Assembly: GCA_022843845.1 (NCBI GenBank)
Contig: JALHMW010000003.1
Location: forward strand, 62,001 to 126,000
Direction: 5' to 3'
DNA: 64,000 nucleotides
Origin: Archangium sp.
GTDB taxonomy: Bacteria; Myxococcota; Myxococcia; Myxococcales; Myxococcaceae
Shown in pieces: positions 8,035-17,371 of this stretch. Under the pieces are notes generated by a model that saw only the letters and a list, made by a program, of their open reading frames with translations, was not told where the DNA came from and did no database searches. The translations under genes and the position numbers were made by a program. Position 1 is the stretch's first letter. Each line of letters starts with the position of its first letter.

Positions 8035-9191
8035 ATGTCTCGCGCGCGCTGGTGCGTTGTCCTTCTCGTCGGCTGCGGTGTTCTCCCTGTGCCTGATCTC
8101 GACGCGGGCACCGAGGCCGACTCCGGTTCTCTCGAGGCAGACGCTGGTTGGGCCCCATACGACGCAGGCGCTGGAAACGACGCGGGTCTGGGTGTCGACG
8201 CAGGTCGGCCCGATGCGGGCGTGCGCGACGCTGGTCCGCCGCTGGTTCGTGACGGAGGAGGCCCTGATGACGCGGGCCGGCCCATCGAACGGGCGTTCGC
8301 CGAACTCGCGCCGGGCGAGCTGCGGTCGGTCTCGACCGACGTCTCGCAGTTCCGCGTCGCAGCCCCCGCGGGCACGTACTGGATCATCGACTGGACCCCT
8401 CGCATGCACTGGGACTCGACCACTCGGAAGATCGTGTTGATGGGGCTGCGCCGGTACATCAAGATCTCAGTCTTCGACGACGCAACCGGCCAGTGGCGAA
8501 ACGTCGGGCTGCCCGCGCCCTGGCAGGGGCTCGACCTCAACGGCCACTGGTATGGCTGGAGCGCGTTCGACCAGCCAGGCCGTCGCATCTTCGCGCGAGA
8601 CCACATCTTCAACGTCGACACCGAGACGTGGGCGGGGCCCATCGCCAACATACCCATCGTCACCAACGGCTCGAACGGCACCATGCTCTCGGGCAGTCGA
8701 ACGTGGGGCGGCTCGCGCGCTACGGCGGCAACGCCCAACGATGGATGGAGTTCGACCCGGTCAACAACACGTGGCCAACCGTGGTGAGCAACATCGGCAA
8801 CGGAGAGCACGCCCTCGCCGAGTTTCACGCCATGCACGGCACCACCCTCATCGTCGGCGGCAACAACACCCAGGGGGTTGCCCAACTGGTGTCGCCCGGA
8901 GGCACCAAGCGTCGGGTCGTCGACTTTCCCTCGCGCACGTCGATGTCTGGCGGCTCGTGGAGCATTCCGCATCGCTCGGGCGCGTGGCTGGTGCGTGATG
9001 CTCCCGAGACGGGCACGCCGCACCTCTTCGCCTACTGGCCCGCGCTCGATCGCTGGCAGGATCTTGGCGAGTCGCCAGACATGGGGCTCGTCAACCCGAC
9101 GGTCGCCTACGACGCGCAAGCCGACGCGGTGATCATCGCGCACAGCCGCGGCACCAGCGTGTGGAAGTGCGTGCCGATCACCCAGCCGTGA
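8035..9191 (+). pseudogene. Lipoprotein with beta-propeller-like domain, one frameshift
   Basis: The N-terminus MSRARWCVVLLVGCGV is a lipoprotein signal with lipobox LVGC. It is followed by an Asp-Ala-Gly-rich linker (about residues 22-80) typical of myxobacterial surface lipoproteins. The rest has repeated strands such as RKIVLMGL, ISVFDDATGQWRNV and HIFNVDTETWAG, resembling Kelch/galactose-oxidase propeller blades. The frame breaks near 8691-8695. Downstream coding resumes in another frame with SNVGRLARYGGN, FDPVNNTW and ends PITQP. One base missing from the GGG run at 8692-8694 would explain it. It may be a true pseudogene or a sequence error. Confidence 0.75.
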
Positions 9192-9262
9192 TCAGTACGA
9201 TCAGCGAACGCCGAGCCGCACAGCTGCTGGTACGGGGCCACCTCCTCACAGCTCGGCTCCCA

Positions 9263-9286
9263 CTGTCCCCGGGTGAGTCGGGACAG
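9263..9286. terminator. Hairpin between convergent genes
   Basis: CTGTCCC (9263-9269) and GGGACAG (9280-9286) can form a 7-bp stem with a 10-base loop. It lies between the ends of the convergent genes at 9191 and 9337, where a bidirectional terminator is expected. There is no T-run, so rho-independent function is doubtful. Confidence 0.35.
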
Positions 9287-9336
9287 CCCTCACGCATTCT
9301 GAATCGCTCTGAAGCTCCAGGTCGTCGACGCGAGCG

Positions 9337-10878
9337 CTACCGCACTTCGAGGTTGGTCACGGCGGTCTGACCCAGGTCGAGCGGCGTCTTGAACCCGTGG
9401 TTGAGCAGCGCCCTCGCGAAGTGCGACTGCCGCTCGAGCGGAAGCCCTTGCGCCACGTGCTCCATGACATCGAAGTGGGTGAGCGTGAACGCCCAGTGGC
9501 CGGGACTGAGTGTGTCGAAACGGAAGTCGTTCGAGTCATCGAGCTTCGCCACCTCGACCGAAGGCCCGATGGCGATGACGTACTTCGCGAGACCGGGGTT
9601 GGCGGCGTGGCCAGCAACGCTGACACCACGCCCGAGCCGAACGATGACGTCGGCCTTCGCGGCGTCGGACCACGACGCCGAGGCGGCTGCATGTTCGCTG
9701 GCGTGCGCGACCACCTCTCCCGTGCCGGGCTGCTCATCGAGTTCGAATTGGCCAAGCGCGTTCGTCACTGTGCTGGTCGTGCCGGTGCCGAAGACCGTGG
9801 CGCCGCTCAGCGGCTGGCTCGTGTGTGCGTCGAGCACCCGCCCGCGAATCGTCTGCCCGCGGAGCAGGACGATGTCGCCGATGTCGACGTCGACTCCGGC
9901 GAGCTTCACGACGCGGGTGATCTTCACCAGACCAGGTGAGGTGATGGTGAGCGTCTGCGTTCCCTTCTGGGCCGTGAGCGCCGACTTCACCGCGAAACGA
10001 CCGTCAGAGGCGTCGAACGGCGTGCCGTCGATCGAGAAGACCCTCACCGCGGCACCGTCGTCTCGAACGATTCGCCCACGCATCGTCGGGACCCGTGTGA
10101 GCGTGAGCGTGATGGCTGAGTCTGTCGAGCGCACCTCGACCACCCTCGAGTCGAGAAAGCCCGCTGCGACGGCGTGGATCTTTGCCCGGTCGCCAGTGAC
10201 GAGTGAGAGCTGCACTTCGCCGTGCGCGTCGCTCTTCCCGACGAGGCTCTTGGTCGTGTGGTGGTCGAACAGGTTCTTCGGGAGCCCGGGAAAGTCGCTC
10301 TCATTCTCATCCTCGCGCATCACCGAGGCGCCAGTGACGACGCCCGTCTCATCGAGGACATGAACGACGATGGTTGAAGTCGAAGTCCGTTCCAGAGTCA
10401 CGCGATTGGGCCCCTCGACCACCATGAAATCCCGCTCTGAGGTGGGCTTCCCTTCCTGAATCACGGCCAGCTTCCACGCGCCGGGCGTGAGTCGCAGGGT
10501 GCAGCGCTCGTTCTCGAGGGAGCACCGCATCTTGACCACCCGGTTGGGTGTCGACTGCTTCGCCTGCACCAACTCGGTTGGCAGCCCACCCGGCACCGTC
10601 GCTTCGAGCGTCGTCTCGGGCCCTGCGTCAGTCTCACCCCGGTCAGGAGTCGACGGCGCGGGCTCCAGAGGGAGCGCCATTGGCGCACCCGTCTCGTCCT
10701 GCGGCAGCCGGTCGTTCACCGCCACGACCTCGGGCTCGATCGGTGATGGTGGTGACGATGTTGGCCTCCCGAACGCCACGACGATGGCGACGACGATGAT
10801 CATGAACGCGAAGAACGCAATGAGGTTTCGTCGGGTGCGGGCTTGCACGGGTGCGAGCTTCGTCTCTTCGCTTTCCAT
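9337..10878 (-). CDS. Membrane-anchored protein with carboxypeptidase-regulatory-like repeats
   Basis: A 513-residue protein with one N-terminal membrane segment (residues about 19-36, LIAFFAFMIIVVAIVVAF) and a large exported region. A Pro/Glu-rich linker (40-95) leads to several Ig-like/CarboxypepD_reg modules. The clearest is GQTIRGRVLDAHTSQPLSGATV...TNALGQFEL (about 352-388); others lie near 175-215 and 265-300. Such modules usually mediate binding or stability on the cell surface rather than catalysis. No catalytic domain is seen. It probably stands alone; the gene on its upstream side is a pseudogene on the same strand. Confidence 0.75.
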   Translation of the reverse strand: MESEETKLAPVQARTRRNLIAFFAFMIIVVAIVVAFGRPTSSPPSPIEPEVVAVNDRLPQDETGAPMALPLEPAPSTPDRGETDAGPETTLEATVPGGLPTELVQAKQSTPNRVVKMRCSLENERCTLRLTPGAWKLAVIQEGKPTSERDFMVVEGPNRVTLERTSTSTIVVHVLDETGVVTGASVMREDENESDFPGLPKNLFDHHTTKSLVGKSDAHGEVQLSLVTGDRAKIHAVAAGFLDSRVVEVRSTDSAITLTLTRVPTMRGRIVRDDGAAVRVFSIDGTPFDASDGRFAVKSALTAQKGTQTLTITSPGLVKITRVVKLAGVDVDIGDIVLLRGQTIRGRVLDAHTSQPLSGATVFGTGTTSTVTNALGQFELDEQPGTGEVVAHASEHAAASASWSDAAKADVIVRLGRGVSVAGHAANPGLAKYVIAIGPSVEVAKLDDSNDFRFDTLSPGHWAFTLTHFDVMEHVAQGLPLERQSHFARALLNHGFKTPLDLGQTAVTNLEVR

Positions 10879-11030
10879 GGACCAACGGAATCGACGCCAG
10901 GGTCGGCGCTCTCAACCTCGCCACAAGCAGGAACTCAGCTCCGTCCTCTGCTCCACTCTCTGTGAACGAGGACGCTGACTTCGACATCGAGGTCGACCGC
11001 ACCACCAACGCGCGCCGCAGTGCGTGCACG

Positions 11031-12287
11031 CTACGCCTTCGAAGGCGCCAGCTTTCCCTTCGCGTTTCGGGTGAACGTCAGCGGGCCCTCAGCGCCCACA
11101 GCCTGCAAACACAGCATGTCGACGGAGAGACGTTCGACGGCCTTCACGAAGGCCTGCGTGGGCTCGGCGGTGTACAGGTCGAGGTGCTTGACCGAGCCCA
11201 GCGAGGGGACGTTCTGCAATGCAACGAGCAGGGCTTTCTGGGTCGCGGTCGTCGCCTTGAGCTGGAGTCGTCGCAGCTTCGGACAGCAGCGCGTGGCGAC
11301 GTCGACCAGCCGAGGGAGCGGTCGGGGCCGCGCCGTAGAGCCAAAGGCCGCGCAGCTCTTCGAGGTGCGGAAAGATGATGTGGCCTTCGAGCAGCTGCTC
11401 CAGCCATGGCGTGTCAGCTCGGCGGAGAAACCGAAACGACGGCCCGATGAAGTGCACCCACTTCAGTTGGTCCGGAGACGCCGTGTTGCGAGAAGCCCAC
11501 GTCACAGCTTCGAGCGTGGCCCACACGGGCTTGAGCCCCACGCGCTCTGCGTCAGCCGCGGCTTTCCCGCTGAAGGCCTGGTGCGCTTCAAGGCGCAATC
11601 TGCCATTCCACGTCACGCAGGGTGTCTTCGAAGGGCGCAAGCCACGCCTTCTCGTTGGCCTTCAGCAAGGCGCGCGCGCGCTTCGGGTCGGCGCCGGTGC
11701 ACTGCAACATGATGAACTCCCGACGAAGGTCGCCCGACTCCATCAACAGGTCGGCCAGCACGCGGCGCGGCGCATCATCGCTGGGGTTCTCGTAGATGAC
11801 CGCCAGCAGCGACGCCTCATCAACGGCGACCTTCTTGACCTTCTTTGGGCCCTTGGCCGCCACGGCCTTCTTCCACTCCGTGTCGTCAGTCGAATCGAAC
11901 TGCGCGGGCAGCTCAGCGATGGCGTCATTGAACTGTTTGAGGAGCCACGCGTGCATCGCTGGGCGCACCTTGAACTCTGGCTCGAGCGTCTTGAATTGAG
12001 GGTCGCCCGACTTTTGCGTCAGCTCGAACGCCACGCGCCACATCGGCTTGCTGCTGTCAGACGACCACTTCGCGTTGTGAAGGAGCGTCTGCAGCGCCCG
12101 GGTGAGCCGCGGGGTCTTTCGCCCTGGTGCTCCACGTCTTGAGCAAAGCGGCCAGCTCACCAGTCCTCAGCGACTCCAGGTCTCGCAGCGCCTCGAGCGG
12201 GTGCTCGTCATCGTGAGCGAGAATCAGTGCACGGAGGGCTTCGTTTGGCGCTTTGCGCCACGCCTTCAACAAGGTCTCGATGTCCAT
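11031..12287 (-). pseudogene. TIGR02996-domain protein gene with three frameshifts
   Basis: Read with corrections, this encodes about 417 residues. It starts MDIETLLKAWRKAPNEALRAL and ends NAKGKLAPSKA. The middle has the TIGR02996 pattern LLAVIYENPSDDAPRRVLADLLMESGD...REFIMLQ, a motif of proteins common in myxobacteria and planctomycetes, often with leucine-rich repeats. The C-terminal part (LRRLQLKATT, LGSVKHLDLYTA) looks LRR-like. The frame slips by one extra base near 12110-12114 (a GGGG run), near 11599 and near 11318-11328. Three +1 shifts return the gene to its original frame. It is either decayed or hit by sequence errors; only the first site is a clear homopolymer. Confidence 0.7.
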
Positions 12288-12541
12288 GAGTCGGCTACGA
12301 GAACCTGCGCTGGAGACCACTTCAAGCGAAGAATCCGAGCGCTCCGGCGCGCCGACGATGATCGTCTGCGGCGGGCCATCTCGCGGTCATGCACATCGCC
12401 GAAGAGTGTCCGGAATCCGGCTCATCAGGTACTCGACTGGCAGCGCCAAGCGTTCGGTGGCCACCGAACGCGCAGCGGGATGATCACCAAAGAGCGCGTC
12501 GACTCCCGCTCGTTCCAGCCTGACCGTTCTCCAGTCACGAA

Positions 12542-12624
12542 ACCGTCAGCCGCAGAAGAAGCGGCCGAGCCAGAGCGTACAGGACTGGAGCACCTCGGAG
12601 CGGATCCCTGCATCGAGTCCGAAG
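12542..12624. repeat. 83-bp repeat, copy 2 of 2
   Basis: Partner of 7895-7977 with about five mismatches. Here the repeat is the 3' end of an intact small lipoprotein gene on the minus strand, so this is probably the source copy. Confidence 0.9.
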
Positions 12625-12908
12625 CGCGTCGGCGCGGGACCAGCGTCACGGGGTCTGGCGAAACACGCTCCGGGCGTCTCGCAGCGACTCTCCACGGAGC
12701 ACAGTCGACAGAGGCGGCCGGAGTATCCGCACGCGTCGTCGTGATTGCCTCCGAAGCAGACGTTCTCGAGACAGCAGCCGGTGCAGGTCAAGGCGCTGCA
12801 GACGAAGGGCCCCGCGTCGACCGGGAGGGCGCCGTCGTGGAGGGCGGGCAACGCGGGCTCGAGGCAGGCGCTGAGCGCGAGACCGAGCATGAGCCACTGA
12901 TGACGCAT
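12546..12908 (-). CDS. Small Cys-rich lipoprotein
   Basis: A 120-residue secreted lipoprotein. MRHQWLMLGLALSAC is a signal with lipobox LSAC. The mature part has a Cys cluster (CSALTCTGCCLENVCFGG, then CGYSGRLCRLC), likely disulfide-bonded outside the cell. The Cys pattern T-x-CTGCC...C resembles the repeat units of the large Cys-rich lipoprotein at 55085-56860. The tail LDAGIRSEVLQS...FFCG recurs as a fragment at 7899-7978. Function unknown. It is divergent from hrpB across 220 bases in which I see no other gene. Confidence 0.7.
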   Translation of the reverse strand: MRHQWLMLGLALSACLEPALPALHDGALPVDAGPFVCSALTCTGCCLENVCFGGNHDDACGYSGRLCRLCSVESRCETPGACFARPRDAGPAPTRFGLDAGIRSEVLQSCTLWLGRFFCG

Positions 12909-13128
12909 CGCCTACCTCCTCCTACACAGCATCACGGGCACGTCTTCGCCGCGCCACCTCGTGATCGAAGTCCCTCGCGACGATGACGCGCCAGTGACTC
13001 CAACCCTGGCGGCGTCGACGTGTGCAGGAGCGCGCGTGCGAGCGCCGTGTGCACTGCGCATCTCAGTGGCGTGGAGGTGAGCCGAGCTATCGCCCGCTGG
13101 AGCGGTGCGCTAACTGCCGCCGCCCACG

Positions 13129-15669
13129 ATGCAGCTGCCCATCGACATCCTCCTGCCTGACATCGTGGCCGCGCTCCGCACCCGTGACGCGCTGGTGCTC
13201 GAGGCGCCTCCGGGCGCAGGCAAGACGACCCGGGTGCCCCCTGCCCTGCTCGCGGCCGGCCTCGCGGGGAACAAGGAGATCGTCGTCCTCCAGCCGCGCA
13301 GACTCGCGACGCGTCTGGCCGCGGCGCGGGTCGCCGAGGAGCGCGGTGAACGGCTCGGAGAGACGATCGGCTACCAGATTCGTTTCGACGACGTCTCTTC
13401 GGCGAAGACGCGCGTGCGGTTCGTCACCGAAGGGCTGCTGACCCGGCGGCTGGTCGGCGATCCGCAGCTCCGTGACGTCGGCATCGTCGTGCTCGACGAG
13501 TTCCACGAGCGGCACCTCGCGGGTGATCTCGCGCTCGCGATGCTGCGACGGCTGCAGAAGACGACCCGGCCCGATCTGAAGCTCGTGGTGATGTCGGCGA
13601 CCCTCGACGCCGCGCCGATCGCGACCTGGCTTGACCAGTCACCCTCGATGCGAAGCGAAGGCCGCCGCTTCGAGGTCGCGCTGGAGTACCTCGACAAGGA
13701 AGACGATCGACACCTCGAGCAGCAGGTGCTCGCCGCGCTCAAGCGCCTCATTCAGGCGCAGCTCGACGGCCACGTGCTCGTCTTCCTTCCCGGCGCCGCA
13801 GAGATCCGCCGGGCCCAGGAGGCGTGCGCCGACTTCGCCCAGCGCCACCAGCTCGAGCTCGTCGTGTTGCATGGTGACTTGAGCGCCGCCGAGCAGGACC
13901 GCGCGCTGAAGCCCAGCGCGACCCGAAAGGTCATTCTCTCGACCAACGTCGCCGAGACGAGCGTCACCATCGACGGCGTGGCCGCAGTCATCGACTCGGG
14001 CCTGGCGAGAGTCGCAGCCCATTCCCCCTGGAGCGGCCTGCCGACGCTCAAGGTGCAGAAGGTCTCGAAGTCCTCGGCGATTCAGCGCGCTGGCCGCGCA
14101 GGCCGCACCCGCGCAGGCACCTGTGTTCGGCTCTACACGCGCGGCGACTACGAAGGCCGGCCGATGTCGGACGCGCCCGAGATTCGGCGGCTCGACTTCG
14201 TCGAGTCCTCGCTGTCATTGCGCGCGCTGGGCGTCAGCGACGTGCGCAGCTTTTCGTTCTTCGAGCCGCCTCCGCCCTCGTCCATCGACGCTGCGGAGTC
14301 GTTGCTCACGATGCTGGGCGCGCTGGAGAAATCCGGCGCGCTCACGAAGGTCGGGCAGCGGCTGCTCACCTTTCCGCTCCACCCACGGCTCGCGCGACTC
14401 GTGGTGGCTGGAGAACAGCGCGGCGTCGCCGAGGAAGCCCTCACCATCGCGGCGCTGTTGAGTGAACGGGACATTCGCCTCGAGGCGCGCGCGAAGTTCG
14501 GTGACTCGCGGCGCGGTGCCGATGCGCTCGCGGGGCCGTCAGACGTGCTCGAGCTGCTGGAGCGCTTCAAGGAGGGTCAGGCCACGAGCGCCCGGAGCGC
14601 AGGTCTCGATGCGTCGGCGATGCAGTCGGTCGATCGCGTCCGCAAGCAACTCGGCCGCTCGGTCGATCGCCGAACGCCAGGGCCCACGTCCGATCACGCA
14701 CGCGAAGAGGCGCTGCTCCAGGCGGTGCTCGCCGGCTACCCCGATCGCGTCGCCAAACGCCGCCGTCCCAAATCACCCGACGTCGTCTTTGCCTCTGGTG
14801 GTTCGGCGTCGCTCGACGTGACGTCGGTCGTGCACGAAGCAGAGCTGATGGTCGCCGTCGACGCAGAAGAGCGCCGTGGTGGAGTGGCCGTGCGCATCGC
14901 GTCGCAGATTCAGCCCGAGTGGCTGCTCGAGTTGTCAGGCGATCTGCTCGGCGATGTCGACGCCCTCGAGTGGAACGCAGACGCCAAACGCGTCGATCGC
15001 GTCACCCGCATGACGTTCGGGAACGTGGTGCTCGAGGAGACGCGCAACCCCGCGCCCGCCTCCGAAGGCGCGACGAAGCTGCTCGCCCAGGCCGCCCTCG
15101 ACGCTGGTGTGCGCACCTTCGCCGAGCCCGAGGCGGTGAGTGCCTGGCAGTGCCGGGTCGACGCGCTCCGGGCCGCGTTCCCAGAAGCAGGGTTCCCCGT
15201 CGCCGACGACGCGTTCCTGAAAGCACGCCTCGCGGCGTTGTGTGAGGGGCTTCGCTCGTTCAACGAGGTGCGCGAGGCGGGCCTGCTCAACGCGCTGCAA
15301 GCGTCACTCACGGCGCAACAGGCTCGGCTGCTCCACACCGAAGCGCCCGATCGCATCACCCTGCCGGGAGGCCGAACGGTGCAGGTGCACTACGAGCCCG
15401 CGCGCCCGCCGTGGATCGAGTCACGCCTGCAGGACTTCTTCGGGTTGCTGAAAGGCCCGGCGATCGGCCGCGCGCCGCTCGTGCTGCACCTGCTCGCGCC
15501 GAACATGCGCGCCGTTCAGGTGACGACGGATCTCTCGGGCTTCTGGGATCGCCACTACCCAGCGGTTCGAAAGGAGCTGATGCGGCAGTACCCCAGGCAC
15601 TCGTGGCCTGAAGATCCGCGCACGGCAGCACCTCCGCCTCCGCGACCTCCACGCCCACCGCGACGCTGA
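13129..15669 (+). CDS. hrpB: ATP-dependent helicase HrpB
   Basis: An 846-residue superfamily 2 helicase close to the usual HrpB length (about 810-850). Motif I is APPGAGKTT (about residues 26-34), motif II is the family's DEFHERHL, motif III is VMSATLD, and motif VI is QRAGRAGRTRAGTC. The long C-terminal region after the helicase-associated domain (from about residue 430 to the end, with PWIESRLQDFFGL and the FWDRHYPAVRKELMRQYPRHSWPEDP ending) is specific to HrpB. HrpB is a DEAH-box-like protein of uncertain RNA role. It ends one base before the convergent hydrolase gene stop. Confidence 0.93.
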   Translation: MQLPIDILLPDIVAALRTRDALVLEAPPGAGKTTRVPPALLAAGLAGNKEIVVLQPRRLATRLAAARVAEERGERLGETIGYQIRFDDVSSAKTRVRFVTEGLLTRRLVGDPQLRDVGIVVLDEFHERHLAGDLALAMLRRLQKTTRPDLKLVVMSATLDAAPIATWLDQSPSMRSEGRRFEVALEYLDKEDDRHLEQQVLAALKRLIQAQLDGHVLVFLPGAAEIRRAQEACADFAQRHQLELVVLHGDLSAAEQDRALKPSATRKVILSTNVAETSVTIDGVAAVIDSGLARVAAHSPWSGLPTLKVQKVSKSSAIQRAGRAGRTRAGTCVRLYTRGDYEGRPMSDAPEIRRLDFVESSLSLRALGVSDVRSFSFFEPPPPSSIDAAESLLTMLGALEKSGALTKVGQRLLTFPLHPRLARLVVAGEQRGVAEEALTIAALLSERDIRLEARAKFGDSRRGADALAGPSDVLELLERFKEGQATSARSAGLDASAMQSVDRVRKQLGRSVDRRTPGPTSDHAREEALLQAVLAGYPDRVAKRRRPKSPDVVFASGGSASLDVTSVVHEAELMVAVDAEERRGGVAVRIASQIQPEWLLELSGDLLGDVDALEWNADAKRVDRVTRMTFGNVVLEETRNPAPASEGATKLLAQAALDAGVRTFAEPEAVSAWQCRVDALRAAFPEAGFPVADDAFLKARLAALCEGLRSFNEVREAGLLNALQASLTAQQARLLHTEAPDRITLPGGRTVQVHYEPARPPWIESRLQDFFGLLKGPAIGRAPLVLHLLAPNMRAVQVTTDLSGFWDRHYPAVRKELMRQYPRHSWPEDPRTAAPPPPRPPRPPRR

Positions 15670-15670
15670 C

Positions 15671-16390
15671 TCAGGCCATGCGGCCGTAGCCGTTGATGAC
15701 CGACGAGTCCGCCGGGTACGTCTTGCGGCGAACCTGATCGCCCGAGTTGCCTTCGATCGTCTGAACGTACGTCCTGCCGTTCTGCTGGAAGACCTTCTCG
15801 ACGATGCCGACGTGATCCGCCCAACCGCGGCTGCCGTCCCAGCGGAAGGTGACGGCGTCTCCGGGCTGCGGGTTGCTGCGGCCCTTCCACGTGCCCTTCG
15901 CCTGCAGCGCGTTCGCGACGCCCTGCGCGCTGGCGGTGTTCACCGTGAAGCCGGCCTTCTTGCCGACGTAGCTGACGAAGTCGGCGCACCACGGCTCGGG
16001 AGGACGTCCGAGCGCCGTGCTGAACTTGTTCCGGTTGCCAGCGCCCTCGCGGTAGCCGAGGTGGGAGCGGGCTTCGTCGAGCATCTTCTGAACCTTCGAC
16101 GACGTGGGCGCGTTGGTTGGGCCCGTGACCGGGCCGGCGGAGCCGGGCCTCGTCGAGCCGGAGTTCGAGGGGCGAGCCGGGTCGAACCCATCGGTCATCA
16201 TCTTCTGCCAGGTCCTCGGGCCGACGATGCCGTCCTGCGTGAGGCGGTACTTCGCCTGGTAGGCCTTCACTGCTGCGAGCGTCTTCGGGCCGAACGCGCC
16301 GTCGATGGGGCCCGGGTTGATGCCAGCCGCCTTCAGCTCGCGCTGCACCCTGGTGACGTCGGCTCCGTTGCTTCCGCGGCGAACCAGCAT
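15671..16390 (-). CDS. Peptidoglycan-binding and CHAP domain hydrolase
   Basis: A 239-residue protein of two parts. Residues 1-65 are a PG_binding_1 domain (RRGSNGADVTRVQRELKAAG, PIDGAFGPKTLAAVKAYQ). After a Ser/Pro/Gly linker (70-100) comes a CHAP-type amidase/endopeptidase (105-239) with catalytic Cys in EPWCADFVSYV, His in WADHVGIVE and the following acidic/Asn segment IEGNSGDQ. Such enzymes cut peptidoglycan peptides. No signal peptide is visible at its N-terminus (MLVRRGSNG), so export must be non-classical or via another system. It starts 237 bases from the divergent PP2C gene. Confidence 0.85.
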   Translation of the reverse strand: MLVRRGSNGADVTRVQRELKAAGINPGPIDGAFGPKTLAAVKAYQAKYRLTQDGIVGPRTWQKMMTDGFDPARPSNSGSTRPGSAGPVTGPTNAPTSSKVQKMLDEARSHLGYREGAGNRNKFSTALGRPPEPWCADFVSYVGKKAGFTVNTASAQGVANALQAKGTWKGRSNPQPGDAVTFRWDGSRGWADHVGIVEKVFQQNGRTYVQTIEGNSGDQVRRKTYPADSSVINGYGRMA

Positions 16391-16627
16391 GGTGTGCTCC
16401 TCAGCAGCAGGGTCTGAGGAAGTGTCGGCAGTGGGCCGACCTCGTCTTCTGAGAACTCCGCAAAGACGCCTCGCAAACGAGGCTGAATTCCCGGCGGCAT
16501 TTCGGCCCGAATTTCAGGACGGGGTCTCGACGCTCCAGGTACCGGTCTCGACCGGGGGGGCGCGTCACCAGGGACTGCGCAGTGGCGCTGGCTTGAGCAG
16601 GCACGGCGGCTGCGATGGCTGTGGCGC

Positions 16628-17371
16628 ATGAACCTGCTCAGCCACTGCATCACCACCACCGGCCGCCGCTCGAACAACGAAGACAACCTGTGTGCGGCGC
16701 CCACGCTTGGCCTCTTCGCCGTCGCCGATGGCCTGGGCGGGTACGAAGGCGGAGAGATCGCCAGCGCCCTCACCGTCGAGACGCTTCAGACGTTCGTCGC
16801 GAGGAACCAGCGCGACCCGGGCGGCACGTGGCCCTGCAAGGAGGACAAGAAGAAGTCACTCACCGAGAACCTGCTCCAGTGCGCGGCGATGGAGGCGCAT
16901 CAGGCGATCGTCGACAAGCGCGCAGGCCGGCTCGGCCAGATGGGCTCGACGATCGCGTCGATGCTGATCGCCGGCTCCACCGTCGCCATCGCGCACGTGG
17001 GTGACAGCCGCGTCTATCGGCTGCGCACCGGCGTGCTGAAGCCGCTCACCCGCGATCACTCGGTCTACGCCGAGATGGTGGCTGCAGGTCGAGAGCTGCC
17101 GCCGCGGCACGACTTCCCATTCAAGAACCAGATCACCCGCGCGCTGGGCCTCGTTGGAAGTTCTCTCGCCGACACCGCCGTCGTCGATGCGCTCCCCGGA
17201 GATCGATTCCTGCTCTGCACCGACGGGCTCTACGATCCCTTCGAGGACGAGGAGCTCGGCACCCTCCTCCGCCCCGATGACGCCGCGACCGCGTGCAAGC
17301 GCCTCGTCGAGACGGCCTTCACGCGAGGGAGCGCCGACAACATCACCGCCATCATCGTGGACGTGGCTTGA
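16628..17371 (+). CDS. PP2C-family Ser/Thr protein phosphatase
   Basis: A 247-residue stand-alone PP2C (PPM) phosphatase. Motifs in order are RRSNNEDN, FAVADGLGGYEGGE, GSTIASMLI, IAHVGDSRVYRL, LTRDHS, LLCTDGLYDPFEDEEL and the metal-binding DNITAIIVDV at the end. The metal aspartates (ED, ADG, TDG, DN) are all present, so it should be active. It would reverse Ser/Thr phosphorylation; the window also encodes a kinase at 19518. The last 20 bases overlap the convergent gene at 17352. Confidence 0.92.
   Translation: MNLLSHCITTTGRRSNNEDNLCAAPTLGLFAVADGLGGYEGGEIASALTVETLQTFVARNQRDPGGTWPCKEDKKKSLTENLLQCAAMEAHQAIVDKRAGRLGQMGSTIASMLIAGSTVAIAHVGDSRVYRLRTGVLKPLTRDHSVYAEMVAAGRELPPRHDFPFKNQITRALGLVGSSLADTAVVDALPGDRFLLCTDGLYDPFEDEELGTLLRPDDAATACKRLVETAFTRGSADNITAIIVDVA

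Noticed and set aside
6079-8409. A 776-codon open frame on the minus strand
   Set aside because: It is antisense to the RluA gene and the helical protein, Arg/Leu/Gln-rich and without motifs; a GC-rich shadow.
7899-9143. A 414-codon minus-strand gene
   Set aside because: Only its last 27 residues resemble a real protein tail; the rest is antisense of the beta-propeller lipoprotein.
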